Shown: positions 8,479-15,903 of the stretch, piece after piece | Numbering within the stretch: the first letter of the stretch is position 1 | Layout: the number at the start of each line of letters is the position of its first letter | DNA from: Hydrogenophaga sp. NFH-34 | Lineage (GTDB): Bacteria; Pseudomonadota; Gammaproteobacteria; Burkholderiales; Burkholderiaceae_C | Length of the DNA stretch: 50,116 nt | Reading direction: 5' to 3' | Assembly: GCF_021401345.1 (NCBI RefSeq) | Contig: NZ_JACBGE010000030.1 | Span: 1-50,116 of the forward strand | Position numbers and translations under genes: made by a program | The notes under the pieces: model-generated | Told to the model about the DNA's origin: nothing | Database searches by the model: none | What the model saw: the letters and a program-made list of their open reading frames with translations, nothing else

Positions 8479-9024
8479 GAACACGCCGGCGCTTGCTGCG
8501 GCAGGTTGTGCAAATGCGTGCTGTCCTCAACGCTGGCGGTTCGTGCCCATCACGTCACGAAGGACGGTTCACGGACAACCCGCCCGGCATCGCTATGGAG
8601 CTTCCACGCCACGCCTCAAGACCGGCACTGCAGAGTGCGGCCGGGGCGTTCTCGCCCGTCGTTGGCTGGTTGACTTGGCCCGCGTCACGAGGCGAGCCGG
8701 AGCAGCCTTCGGGCGGGGATGCTGAGTCGGCCTTGTCTCCTTTCGGTTTGGGGGTGGTTCGGCCCAAGGCGTCCTTGTCTCGTTGTGAATCCTGGCTGTG
8801 GCACGGCTGCGCCTCGGTCTTCATGGCTGCAACCGTCCGGCGAAAACAATTTCCCCGCCTTTGTCACTGCGTTCGGCGGCTTCCTCGCGCAGCAAATTCT
8901 TTTCGCCTCCCGGTCCTCCACGGTGTTGCGGCCGCAAGCGGTGCAGCCAGCCCGTCCCCCGCCGGCCGGATCACAACAAGGACGCGATGGGCGCGAACCT
9001 TGTTCAACCAAAAGGAGTTTCATC

Positions 9025-9339
9025 ATGGCCAACATCGGTACCTTCACCGCAGACAAAGACGGCTTCACCGGCACGCTTCGCACCCTGACGCTCAACGTCA
9101 AGGTCAAGCTGGTCCCCAACGACAAGGGCGACAACGAGAAGGCCCCCGACTTCCGCCTGCAGGCCGCCAGCCACGACATCGGCGCGGCGTGGAAGAAGAC
9201 CAGCGAGGCCGGGCGGGAGTACATCTCCGTGACCCTCGACGATCCTTCGTTCCCGGCCACGGTCTACGCCCGTCTGATCGAAGGCGAGGACGGCACGCAC
9301 GACCTGATCTGGTCGCGCAGCAAGCCCCAGGCGGCCTGA
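9025..9339 (+). CDS. DUF736 family protein
   Basis: A 104-residue product starting at an ATG with AAAGGAG nine bases upstream. It shows the DUF736 pattern: an N-terminal IGTFT segment, a central LVPNDKGDNEKAPDFRL core, and a C-terminal DDPSFPATVYARLIEGEDG. DUF736 proteins are small conserved proteins of plasmids and ICEs in alpha- and betaproteobacteria, of unknown biochemistry. A palindrome of the CAGCGCCCCG type follows its stop codon and probably ends the transcript. Confidence 0.88.
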   Translation: MANIGTFTADKDGFTGTLRTLTLNVKVKLVPNDKGDNEKAPDFRLQAASHDIGAAWKKTSEAGREYISVTLDDPSFPATVYARLIEGEDGTHDLIWSRSKPQAA

Positions 9340-9346
9340 CGGCCGC

Positions 9347-9373
9347 CAGCGCCCCGCCCACGGCGGGGCGCTG
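9347..9373. terminator. Palindrome after the DUF736 gene (third copy)
   Basis: CAGCGCCCCGCC at 9347-9358 pairs with GGCGGGGCGCTG at 9362-9373 around a CAC loop, eight bases after the stop codon. Same stem as at 7021-7048 and 8445-8478. No T-run, so a terminator or REP-like role is inferred. Confidence 0.5.
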
Positions 9374-9506
9374 CGTTGTGGGTTAGTCCCGAACGCGGCA
9401 ACGGCAGATGGTGGTCCATAGCGAGCTGCGGCCCCCTGTTTGGGAGCGGTGTCTGTGTTTACGGCCCGGGGCATGGCGTGTCGGCGCGATGCGCCGCCGG
9501 GCTTTG

Positions 9507-9602
9507 CGGGCTGCGCCCCGTGCCGTCTTTGCCGTCACGGCCATTCGGCTCCAATCCCTCACGCCTTCGCGCCTGCGGCGCTGCGCGCTTCGCTTGCCTC
9601 CC
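9507..9602 (+). repeat. Dispersed GC-rich repeat, copy C
   Basis: Near-identical to 8265-8360, differing at only a few positions. With the related segment near 10805-10935 it brackets the DUF4917 cargo gene. The 338-bp gap between the DUF736 and DUF4917 genes otherwise shows no gene. Confidence 0.65.
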
Positions 9603-9677
9603 GGGGATCGGCGCAAGGCCCATCCCCGCCGCGCGGTCCTTGGCGCCCTCGACACTGGCTGGGCGTCCAAGACCGCC

Positions 9678-10718
9678 TTACTGCCCGAATTGACCAAGCC
9701 CAGGGGGAGGCGGCACTGCGTTAATCCAGCAACCGGGGCTTTCGCTATCGAAAAAATCTACCTGAACAGGTCCAAGATCATCTTGAATGACTTGATACAC
9801 GTAATTGCAGTAGACCTGATCACCACGGAATACAGAGACCGCCACCCGCCGAATTCCGGTCCCACGCATCCGCTGCAGCAGATGCCGGTCATGCTCCCCG
9901 AGTCCCCAACCGAACAGCGTCAACGTGAATCGCTGCGACGTGAGCACCTCGCGGTACACCGTGGCCAGATAGTAGCTATTCTGGATCGAGGACACCTTCT
10001 GCTGCATCGTTCCCTCGCTGACAAACAGCGGCACGACTTGCTCGCTGCGCCACGCCTGCAGGATCGCCTCCAGCAAGCCCGCTCCTGCACTATGGATCTT
10101 GAGCTCCTGTTCCACAGCGTTGCGGCATAGAGCCAAGTTTCCATGGGGATAGAACACCAATGTGTTGGTTCGCTCCCGATAGGGCTCACGGAACCTCTGC
10201 CACGCATCATTGAAGGCGCCGTGTGCGCCGTTCCCGAGGAAGCAATCCTTGAACAGATGTCCGTCTTGGACATTGAGCCCATAGGTCATAGTCCAATAGA
10301 CCAGCAAGTCGTAGTTCAGCGAAATGACCGTGTCGAACCCCTTCAGGAACTGGTACATGCTGGGCAATCGGCCACTCACCAGATCATATTCAGGATGCAC
10401 ATTCCGAACGGCTTGAATCAAACACTCTCTGACGTTCAGGTAGGCCTGATGCGTGCGATGGTCTGGTATCTCCAGCGACTTGTTGACGTTGGACGCCTGC
10501 CAGACCAGGCGAAGAATCAGCTCAAAGTCGGATGTTCCGAAAAAGCGAAAGAGGCGATTTACATCATCGGCGAGCAATCCCGTTCGCTGGGCATGCTCCA
10601 GCAATGAGCCGTAGCCGAAGCTGGGCGAGACAGCCATGCTCGCTCCGTTGCCCAGAAGAATCGTTCCTTGTTGGTAGTTGGGCGCAATCTGCGTCCACTG
10701 CGCGATGGGGTATGGCAT
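9678..10718 (-). CDS. DUF4917 family, SIR2-like protein (cargo)
   Basis: A 346-residue protein with an ATG start preceded by AGGAGG. It has the marks of DUF4917/SIR2-like proteins: a glycine-rich LGNGAS at residues 22-27, LNYD at 134-137, a HG pair at 192-193 and a late GWGLGEHD segment near residue 285. In SIR2-like NADases the glycine loop binds NAD, and the Asn-Asp and His residues are catalytic. Many SIR2-like proteins act in bacterial phage defence by depleting NAD. Here there is no partner gene (no Argonaute, HerA or TPR gene), so it would be a single-gene system or something else. It points against the backbone and its GC is lower. Family fairly sure; function inferred. Confidence 0.7.
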   Translation of the reverse strand: MPYPIAQWTQIAPNYQQGTILLGNGASMAVSPSFGYGSLLEHAQRTGLLADDVNRLFRFFGTSDFELILRLVWQASNVNKSLEIPDHRTHQAYLNVRECLIQAVRNVHPEYDLVSGRLPSMYQFLKGFDTVISLNYDLLVYWTMTYGLNVQDGHLFKDCFLGNGAHGAFNDAWQRFREPYRERTNTLVFYPHGNLALCRNAVEQELKIHSAGAGLLEAILQAWRSEQVVPLFVSEGTMQQKVSSIQNSYYLATVYREVLTSQRFTLTLFGWGLGEHDRHLLQRMRGTGIRRVAVSVFRGDQVYCNYVYQVIQDDLGPVQVDFFDSESPGCWINAVPPPPGLGQFGQ

Positions 10719-10804
10719 CCCTGGCTCCTCCTTGTTGTTCGATTACATGATGACATTTTCGGGAGTGATCAAGGACTCATAACCTGCAAGTACCGCGGAT
10801 AGGT

Positions 10805-10935
10805 CACTCGTGCCCCGTTTTCAGTCTGCCGCGGCTGCACGCTTCGCAGTACCCCAGGGGAAAGCCCTGCGGGCTATCCCCGCCGCGCGCAGCTTGAACA
10901 CCGCCGAACCGGCTGAGCCTTGCCAGCGCAGGCGC
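10805..10935 (+). repeat. Dispersed GC-rich repeat, copy D (partial)
   Basis: Shares CCCCGCCGCGC and ACCGCCGAACCGGC with the 3' continuation of copy B (8380-8430), and a diverged GCACGCTTCGCAGTAC in place of the core. It lies between the DUF4917 gene and the XRE regulator. Confidence 0.5.
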
Positions 10936-10940
10936 ACACG

Positions 10941-11234
10941 CTAGAGCGTGCCACCCTTCTTCGTCACCATCTCCAGTTCCTGCCGCACCTGCGCCAGCAA
11001 CTGGTCGGCCTGCCCCAGGTCCTTGCCGGCATAGGCCAGCGTCAGCAGCGTGAGCGGGTGGACCTCCATGACGTCGCACAGCTCGGCGAGCTTGTTCAGC
11101 GTCGGGCTTTTCATGTCACGCTCCAGCGTGCTCATGTAGGTGCGGCTGGAGACGTCGGAGAACGCCTCCTGGCTCAATCCACGCGCTTTCCTGATGGTCT
11201 TTAGTGCCTCCGACAATGTATGTTTCGCTGCCAA
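10941..11234 (-). CDS. XRE-family helix-turn-helix regulator
   Basis: A 97-residue Cro/C1-type DNA-binding protein. The HTH spans about residues 8-60 (SEALKTIRKARGLSQEAFSD, then TYMSTLERDMKSPTLNKLAELCDVM), followed by a short helical tail. The start is a TTG with GGGGAG eight bases upstream; the next in-frame Met is inside the HTH. It is transcribed away from the DUF2958 gene, and the shared 223-bp intergenic region carries paired CTATAG sites that may be its operator. It probably represses the replication or transfer functions of the element. Confidence 0.82.
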   Translation of the reverse strand: MAAKHTLSEALKTIRKARGLSQEAFSDVSSRTYMSTLERDMKSPTLNKLAELCDVMEVHPLTLLTLAYAGKDLGQADQLLAQVRQELEMVTKKGGTL

Positions 11235-11276
11235 CCCTGGATCTCCCCAAAATCCAAGATGACAGCCGATTGAGTT

Positions 11277-11297
11277 CTATAGGGCTACAATCTATAG
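11277..11297. promoter_or_regulatory. Paired CTATAG motif, possible operator of the XRE regulator
   Basis: CTATAG occurs at 11277-11282 and 11292-11297, 15 bp apart. Because CTATAG is its own reverse complement, the pair is both a direct and an inverted repeat. It lies 43-63 bp upstream of the regulator start codon, in the A/T-richest part of the intergenic region, where a divergent promoter is expected. Confidence 0.4.
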
Positions 11298-11348
11298 TGT
11301 TCGTCTATGCCGATCTGCCGCTTTCGTGCTTTACGGAAATCCGTATCT

Positions 11349-11381
11349 GCGGCTTCGCACAGAAGCGCAAAGCCGCTTCTG
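11349..11381 (+). repeat. Overlapping stem-loops in the leader of the DUF2958 gene
   Basis: CAGAAGCG (11360-11367) can pair with CGCTTCTG (11374-11381), while GCGGCTT (11349-11355) can instead pair with AAGCCGC (11370-11376). The two pairings exclude each other. They lie about 80-110 bp before the GTG start and could form alternative leader structures. No riboswitch class is recognised. Confidence 0.35.
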
Positions 11382-11457
11382 TGTCTTTGCGCCAACCCGC
11401 CGATACGGTTCTGCGCTTTCACGCTTCAGCGGCTTTGTGCGAATGAGGGGGTAACCC

Positions 11458-11805
11458 GTGGACCGACTCATCACCGAGGACGAGCGCAGGCAACTGCTGG
11501 AGCACGGCGCGGTTCGCGCTGCCGGCCAGGCCATCGACCCGCAGCCCGTCGTGCGGCTCTTCACCCCGGACGCACACGCCACCTGGCTGCTGGCTTCGCT
11601 CAACCCGGCCGATGGCGACACGGCCTACGGGCTGATCGACTTGGGGATCGGCATGCCCGAGCTGGGCGAGATCAAGCTGTCCGACCTCGCCTCCATCGTC
11701 GGGCCGCGCCGGCAGCCCGTGATGCGGGATCGGTATTTCCGGGCGGCACGCACGCTGTCGGCGTACACCCGGCTGGCCCAGGAGAACGGTTCCATCCTCG
11801 ATTGA
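11458..11805 (+). CDS. DUF2958 domain-containing protein
   Basis: A 115-residue protein starting at GTG with GAGGGGG before it. The DUF2958 pattern is clear: LITEDERRQLLEHG at the start, DPQPVVRLFTPDAHATWLL, then a central DGDTAYGLIDLGIGMPELGE block. DUF2958 proteins are common in plasmids and ICEs and are of unknown function. In this family of elements the gene regularly stands between the XRE regulator and the DUF2285 gene, as here. Confidence 0.88.
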   Translation: MDRLITEDERRQLLEHGAVRAAGQAIDPQPVVRLFTPDAHATWLLASLNPADGDTAYGLIDLGIGMPELGEIKLSDLASIVGPRRQPVMRDRYFRAARTLSAYTRLAQENGSILD

Positions 11806-12150
11806 GCGGTTCGCGCCACGGCCAAACCGGGCGCATAGAGGCTATTTGGGTCTTACTTCAGACCTGTCAGGTCTTAGTCGGCACTGTTGCACCAAACCGG
11901 TGCCACTCTGGCGAAACCGGCCATGACGCAGCGCGCGTCATGGGGCACGGTGGATGGCGCAGGAGGCGGCATTTCCTCGCACGCCACCGTCGCATTCAGA
12001 CGATCCGCACAACAGACGGTGTTGCATTTCGTCTTGACACGCAAGTTACCAATCTACCATCTTATTCACGAATGGATGCTAGTTTGATGCGGTGACGTTG
12101 GCGTGCGGAACCGGTGACGGCTTTCCTGCGGTTTCAAGGGAGCTTGCGTC
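11806..12150. other. Intergenic region ahead of the DUF2285 gene
   Basis: No gene recognised. A TTGACA hexamer at 12034-12039 lies in an A/T-rich patch and could be a -35 box for the following gene; possible -10 boxes (TACCAT after 15 bp, CATCTT after 18 bp) are poor, so the promoter is tentative. The remainder shows no repeats or RNA features that I can support. Confidence 0.4.
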
Positions 12151-12924
12151 ATGGCCGAGCCGCATCACCTTGCGCACTGGTATCCAACAGCGGCGTATCT
12201 CTACGTCCTGTACCTGGACGCGCTCGCGCTGGCCTGGGAGTACCTGCGCCGCCATCCCGACTACCGGCTCGACTGGCTGCGCCACCATCACCGGCAACCC
12301 ACACACCAGGCCGCACAGCACGCGGCGCGCCGCTGGGGCCTGCGCCTGCTGGAAGACCCGGCCCTGGATGCGCGCGACGCGCATCCGGCCTGGCTGCCCG
12401 GCCACGATGCTGTGGTGCAGCTCCATCCCGATGCCGATCCGCCGCCCGAGGCGGCGGCCTTCGCGTTCTGGAGCATTCCCGGCCACAAGCAACTGCTGCA
12501 TGACGGCAAAGGGCTAGCGCTGATCGCGCGCGGCCCTGGCCATTGCGCGCGCTTCGCGCTGGCGCCCGGCCTGGAGGACGGCATGGCGGTCGCCTATGCC
12601 CACCGCGGCCGTGGCGCTCCGCATGTGCCTGATACGCCGGCCCCGATGGCCCGGCCCCGGCCACCGCCTGCGGCGCTGCTGGAGCTGCACACCTTGCAGG
12701 CGCTCGACGCGACCCTGGCGGGCGCGTCCTTGCGCGAGGTGGCCGAGGGTCTGTTCGGTGCCGATGCCGTGGCCGCCGACTGGCACGCGGATGGCGACCT
12801 GCGCGCCCGCGTGCGCCGCCTGGCGCGCCGGGGCGATGCGCTGATGCGCGGCGGCTATCGCCGCCTAGCACAGCTCCCCCCGCTTGAGAAGGGACGTTTT
12901 GAAGGGGACGCAAAACGTCCCTGA
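12151..12924 (+). CDS. DUF2285 domain-containing protein (DUF6499-like N-terminus)
   Basis: A 257-residue protein with AAGGGAG eight bases before the ATG. The N-terminus (HWYPTAAYLYVL..., WEYLRRHPDYRLDW) matches the transcription-regulator-like domain that precedes DUF2285. The C-terminal part (LHTLQALDATLAGASLREVA, then an arginine-rich helical end) is the DUF2285 domain, which looks like a DNA-binding HTH. The gene always precedes the AlpA-like gene and repA in this element family, consistent with a regulatory role in excision or replication. The middle (around residues 165-175) is shorter than I expect for the family, which may be a small deletion. Confidence 0.85.
   Translation: MAEPHHLAHWYPTAAYLYVLYLDALALAWEYLRRHPDYRLDWLRHHHRQPTHQAAQHAARRWGLRLLEDPALDARDAHPAWLPGHDAVVQLHPDADPPPEAAAFAFWSIPGHKQLLHDGKGLALIARGPGHCARFALAPGLEDGMAVAYAHRGRGAPHVPDTPAPMARPRPPPAALLELHTLQALDATLAGASLREVAEGLFGADAVAADWHADGDLRARVRRLARRGDALMRGGYRRLAQLPPLEKGRFEGDAKRP
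12891..12921 (+). terminator. 11-bp stem-loop at the end of the DUF2285 gene
   Basis: GGGACGTTTTG (12891-12901) pairs with CAAAACGTCCC (12911-12921) around a 9-nt loop. It ends directly before the stop codon, so it is translated. It may be a transcription attenuator or mRNA-stabilising structure between this gene and the AlpA-like gene. No T-tract follows. Confidence 0.45.
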
Positions 12925-13007
12925 GCAGCAGAGCTTCGTTTTCTGAGACTGCCTCCATCCGGTTGCGCTCTGTGGCCGGAGCTTTGAAAGCTATGGAGGT
13001 ACACCCC

Positions 13008-13298
13008 ATGCGTCCTGCTCCCCTGCGGCCTGCCGCCGCTCCCGCAACTGCTTCGACCGCTGCCGCGCAGCCGCAGCGCTATCTCACCAACGACGAAGCC
13101 GCCGACTACCTGCGGCTGTCGCCGCGCACGCTGGAGAAACAACGCGTGCTGGGTGGCGGCCCCAAGTTCCGCAAGTTCGGCCGGCGCGTGATGTACGCCG
13201 TGGCCGACCTCGATGCCTGGGCCGCCGAGCGCAGCTTCGAAAGCACCTCCGATCCCGAGTACGCCGAGCACCATGCGGCGGACACCCGTGCGCGCTGA
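13008..13298 (+). CDS. AlpA/MerR-like helix-turn-helix protein (excisionase-like)
   Basis: The ATG at 13008 has GGAGGT seven bases upstream, better than the ATG at 12993. The 96-residue product has a low-complexity Ala/Pro N-terminus. It then carries a winged-helix excisionase-type domain (LTNDEAADYLRLSPRTLEKQ, then GPKFRKFGRRVMYAVADLDAW). Such proteins act as recombination directionality factors or as activators of neighbouring genes. Immediately upstream of repA it could control excision, replication or both. The family is sure, the role is inferred. Confidence 0.85.
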   Translation: MRPAPLRPAAAPATASTAAAQPQRYLTNDEAADYLRLSPRTLEKQRVLGGGPKFRKFGRRVMYAVADLDAWAAERSFESTSDPEYAEHHAADTRAR

Positions 13299-13324
13299 TC
13301 GCTGGCACGCGCCCGGCCATCGCC

Positions 13325-14185
13325 ATGTCCCGCCCTGCGCTGCCGTCCCGGCAGCGGCTATCGCAAGAACGCGAACAGCTCGACCTGTTCCGCGCCTTGC
13401 CGGGCGACATGGCGCCGCGCGACAGCCAGGACCTGATGGCCTTTCCGTTCTTCTCGCTGGCGAAGTCGCGGCGCACGGCGCCGATCGACTTCCAAGCCAG
13501 CGGCGTGACGATCCGCGTGGAGGGCACGCAAGAGCACGGCATCGCCACCATCTGGGATGCGGACGTGCTGATCTGGGCCGCCAGCCAGATCGTGGAAGCG
13601 CGCGACGCGGGCCTGCGCCCGTCGCGGCTGATGCAGGCCACACCCTACGAGATCCTGCGCTTCATCGGGCGCGGTACGTCGCTGCGCGACTACCAGCGCC
13701 TCAAGGCGGCCTTGGATCGCTTGCAGTCCACCACGGTGGCCACGTCGATCCGCGAGACCACGGGAAGGCGTCTGCACCGCTTCTCGTGGATCAACGAGTG
13801 GAAGGAGCTGGCCGACGCCCGCGGCACGCCGCTGGGCATCGAGCTGATCCTGCCGGACTGGTTCTATGGTGGCGTGCTGGATGCGGCACTGGTGCTGACC
13901 ATCGATGCGGGGTATTTCCGGCTGACGGGTGGCATCGAGCGCTGGCTATACCGCCTGGTGCGCAAGCACGGCGGGCACCAGCCCGGCGGCTGGCAGTTCG
14001 ATTTCCGGCACCTGCACCGCAAGTCGGGCAGCACGGCGAAGCCCTACGACTTCGCCTGCGACCTTCGCGCGCTGGTCGCGCGGCAGTCGCTGCCCGGCTA
14101 TGTCCTGGGCATCGAGCGGATGGACGGAGTCGAGCTGCTGACGTTCCGCCCGGTGCGTCCCGTGCCGTGGCCGGCACGGGGATAA
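13325..14185 (+). CDS. repA: RepA-like replication initiator protein
   Basis: A 286-residue member of the plasmid replication initiator protein A family. Conserved stretches include the PFFSLAKSRR core near residue 42, MQATPYEILRFIGRG near residue 102, and YDFACDLRALV near residue 241. Initiators of this type bind iterons and open an origin. Three 17-bp direct repeats begin 25 bp after the stop codon, and parA follows, giving a repA-iteron-parA arrangement as in a plasmid. It could allow the excised circle to replicate. The gene lies 26 bp behind the AlpA-like gene. Confidence 0.87.
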   Translation: MSRPALPSRQRLSQEREQLDLFRALPGDMAPRDSQDLMAFPFFSLAKSRRTAPIDFQASGVTIRVEGTQEHGIATIWDADVLIWAASQIVEARDAGLRPSRLMQATPYEILRFIGRGTSLRDYQRLKAALDRLQSTTVATSIRETTGRRLHRFSWINEWKELADARGTPLGIELILPDWFYGGVLDAALVLTIDAGYFRLTGGIERWLYRLVRKHGGHQPGGWQFDFRHLHRKSGSTAKPYDFACDLRALVARQSLPGYVLGIERMDGVELLTFRPVRPVPWPARG

Positions 14186-14209
14186 ACGGTGCGAAGCCTG
14201 TGGACGAGC

Positions 14210-14273
14210 TCGTGCTATCAGGCGTGCCAGGTCTCGTGCTATCAGGCGTGGGACTATCGTGCTATCAGGCGTG
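14210..14273 (+). repeat. Three 17-bp iteron-like direct repeats downstream of repA
   Basis: TCGTGCTATCAGGCGTG occurs three times without a mismatch, starting at 14210, 14234 and 14257 (spacing 24 and 23 bp, about two helical turns). An A/T-rich patch follows (14318-14360), before parA. This is the organisation of a replication origin controlled by an iteron-binding initiator, and RepA is encoded next door. Confidence 0.75.
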
Positions 14274-14438
14274 TCATTCGCCCGCAAAGCCAATGCTGGC
14301 ACGGGTTTCGGCCTCCCTTAACTTCCCTAACTTAAATGCTCTAACTTCTAGTAGAAGCACCGCGCCTCGGTGGACAACCGCCGCGCGGGCAGAAACGCAG
14401 CAGCAACAGCCGCGCTTTCCAACGCGGAGGGCTAGGCC

Positions 14439-15077
14439 ATGATCGTCGCGCTGCTCAACCAGAAAGGCGGCGTGGGCAAGACCACGCTCGCCACCCACAT
14501 TGCCGGCGAGCTGGCGATGCGCGGCCAGCATGTCGTGCTGCTGGACGCCGACCCGCAAGGTTCATCGCTGGACTGGACACAGCGTAGAAGCCAGCAAGGT
14601 CTGCCACGGCTGTTCAGCGCCGTGGGCCTGGCACGCGAAACGCTGCACCAGGAAGCGCCAGAACTCGCCAGGCGGGCCGATCACGTCGTCATTGATGGGC
14701 CGCCCAGGATCGCCGCCTTGGCGCGCTCTGCGCTGCTGGCGGCCGAGCGCGTGCTGATCCCGGTGCAGCCGAGTCCCTACGACCTGTGGGCCAGCGCCGA
14801 GATGGTGGCGCTGATCCGCGAGGCGCAAGTCTTCCGGCCTGTGCTGCGCGCGGCCTTCGTCATCAACCGGCGCGTCAGCACCACCGTGATCGGGCGCGAG
14901 GCTCGCGGGGCGCTGGCCGATCAGCCGCTGCCCGCGCTGCGCGCGGAAGTGCATCAGCGCATCGTGTTCGCTGACAGCGTGGCCGCTGGCCGGCTCGCAC
15001 GCGAGACGGCGCCCGACAGCACCGCCGCACGCGAAGTCACCGCCCTGGTGGACGAACTGCTGCGGTGGCCGCCATGA
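14439..15077 (+). CDS. parA: ParA family partition ATPase
   Basis: A 212-residue protein with a deviant Walker A motif (NQKGGVGKTT, residues 7-16) right at the N-terminus and LLDADPQGS near residue 38, typical of small ParA/Soj-type ATPases without an N-terminal HTH. DxGPP-like DGPPRIAAL lies near residue 86. It would move the excised element at cell division using ATP-dependent binding to DNA. It overlaps the next gene by ATGA, which implies coupled translation with its small partner. Confidence 0.93.
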   Translation: MIVALLNQKGGVGKTTLATHIAGELAMRGQHVVLLDADPQGSSLDWTQRRSQQGLPRLFSAVGLARETLHQEAPELARRADHVVIDGPPRIAALARSALLAAERVLIPVQPSPYDLWASAEMVALIREAQVFRPVLRAAFVINRRVSTTVIGREARGALADQPLPALRAEVHQRIVFADSVAAGRLARETAPDSTAAREVTALVDELLRWPP

Positions 15078-15349
15078 ACAGCCCCGCCAGCAAGCGCGCG
15101 GGCAAGCGCATTGGCATCGGCGCGCGCCCGCCCGCGAATCCGCACGCCGAAGCGTGGATTCGCCAGGGCAGCGCCGACGAACTCCAGAAAGGCGATGTCT
15201 ATACGGCTCGCCTGACCCTTGACATCACACCCGCCATGCGTTCGCGCATCAAGGTCTCGGCTTTCACGCAGGGCGTGACGGTGGCCGACCTGCTGCGCGC
15301 GCTGCTGGAGCGCGAGTTTCCCGAACAACGCAGGGAGAACACACCATGA
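15074..15349 (+). CDS. Small ParA partner protein (RHH-like, ParB function likely)
   Basis: A 91-residue basic protein whose ATG overlaps the parA stop codon (ATGA). The C-terminal half (VYTARLTLDITPAMRSRIK, then FTQGVTVADLLRALLERE) looks like a ribbon-helix-helix DNA-binding fold. This fits a small centromere-binding partner of ParA. The gene is part of the parA-DUF2840-traF operon. The ParB-type role is inferred from position and fold. Confidence 0.75.
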   Translation: MNSPASKRAGKRIGIGARPPANPHAEAWIRQGSADELQKGDVYTARLTLDITPAMRSRIKVSAFTQGVTVADLLRALLEREFPEQRRENTP

Positions 15350-15903
15350 CCGCATCCGCTTCGCCTGTTTGTGCGCCCGCCGCTGACGCGGCCACGGCTG
15401 CGCCCCAGCCATCATCCGTCGCGCCCTGCGGCCAGCCGGCCAGCGCGCCGCTGACGCGGGTGGCGCTGGCCTACATCGAGGCCCGTTTCAAGCTCTACCT
15501 GCGCTTCGGCGAACCCGCGCGTACGCACCAGCTCGACCGCTGGCGGCGCAGCGCTGTGTTCCTGCCGGGCGCGCTCTTTTGCCGCATCCGCTGGCAGGCC
15601 AATGACTATGGCACCGTACGCTGGCAGCTCATGGTGATGCAGGCCTGCACGCCGTTGGACGGCGCCCAGCGCATCCCCGGCGTGCAGCCGGGGGCGCGCC
15701 TGCTGCTGCACGCCGAGGGCGAGGGGCAAGTGCGCGCCGTGCTGGAGCGCATCGACACCATCGAGGCGCTGGACATCGCACCCGCCGCCGTCTCGCCCGC
15801 GTACTGGCGCACGCTCGCCAATCGGCTCGCCGCCCGCCTGCCTCTGCCCGAATACACCGCCGAGCGGCACGCCGCCTGGCTGGCCGGGAGGGCGCTGCCA
15901 TGA
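15346..15903 (+). CDS. DUF2840 domain-containing protein
   Basis: A 185-residue protein overlapping the preceding gene by ATGA. It has a Pro/Ala-rich N-terminus of about 35 residues. The DUF2840 core follows: YIEARFKLYLRFGEP, RWRRSAVFLPGALFCRIRW and NDYGTVRWQL. The family occurs almost only between parA and traF in Tn4371-type elements; its biochemical role is unknown. Confidence 0.87.
   Translation: MTASASPVCAPAADAATAAPQPSSVAPCGQPASAPLTRVALAYIEARFKLYLRFGEPARTHQLDRWRRSAVFLPGALFCRIRWQANDYGTVRWQLMVMQACTPLDGAQRIPGVQPGARLLLHAEGEGQVRAVLERIDTIEALDIAPAAVSPAYWRTLANRLAARLPLPEYTAERHAAWLAGRALP

Larger units (their letters stand above)
8200..9024. other. Long GC-rich non-coding region with dispersed repeats
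   Basis: No open frame here resembles a known protein or has a convincing start. The segment 8265-8360 is a near copy of 9507-9602. The DUF736 gene begins at the right edge. A family of short repeats plus one palindrome (8445-8478) accounts for part of the stretch; for the rest I see nothing specific. Confidence 0.5.

Noticed and set aside
8352..9386. 344-codon plus-strand frame through the repeats and DUF736
   Set aside because: It crosses copies of non-coding repeats and runs out of frame over the well-supported DUF736 gene.
11307..12095. 262-codon plus-strand frame overlapping DUF2958
   Set aside because: Different frame from the conserved DUF2958 protein, no domain, arginine-rich GC artefact.
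14210..14273. Possible CRISPR array
   Set aside because: Only three 17-bp units with 6-7-bp spacers and no cas genes; they fit replication iterons behind repA.
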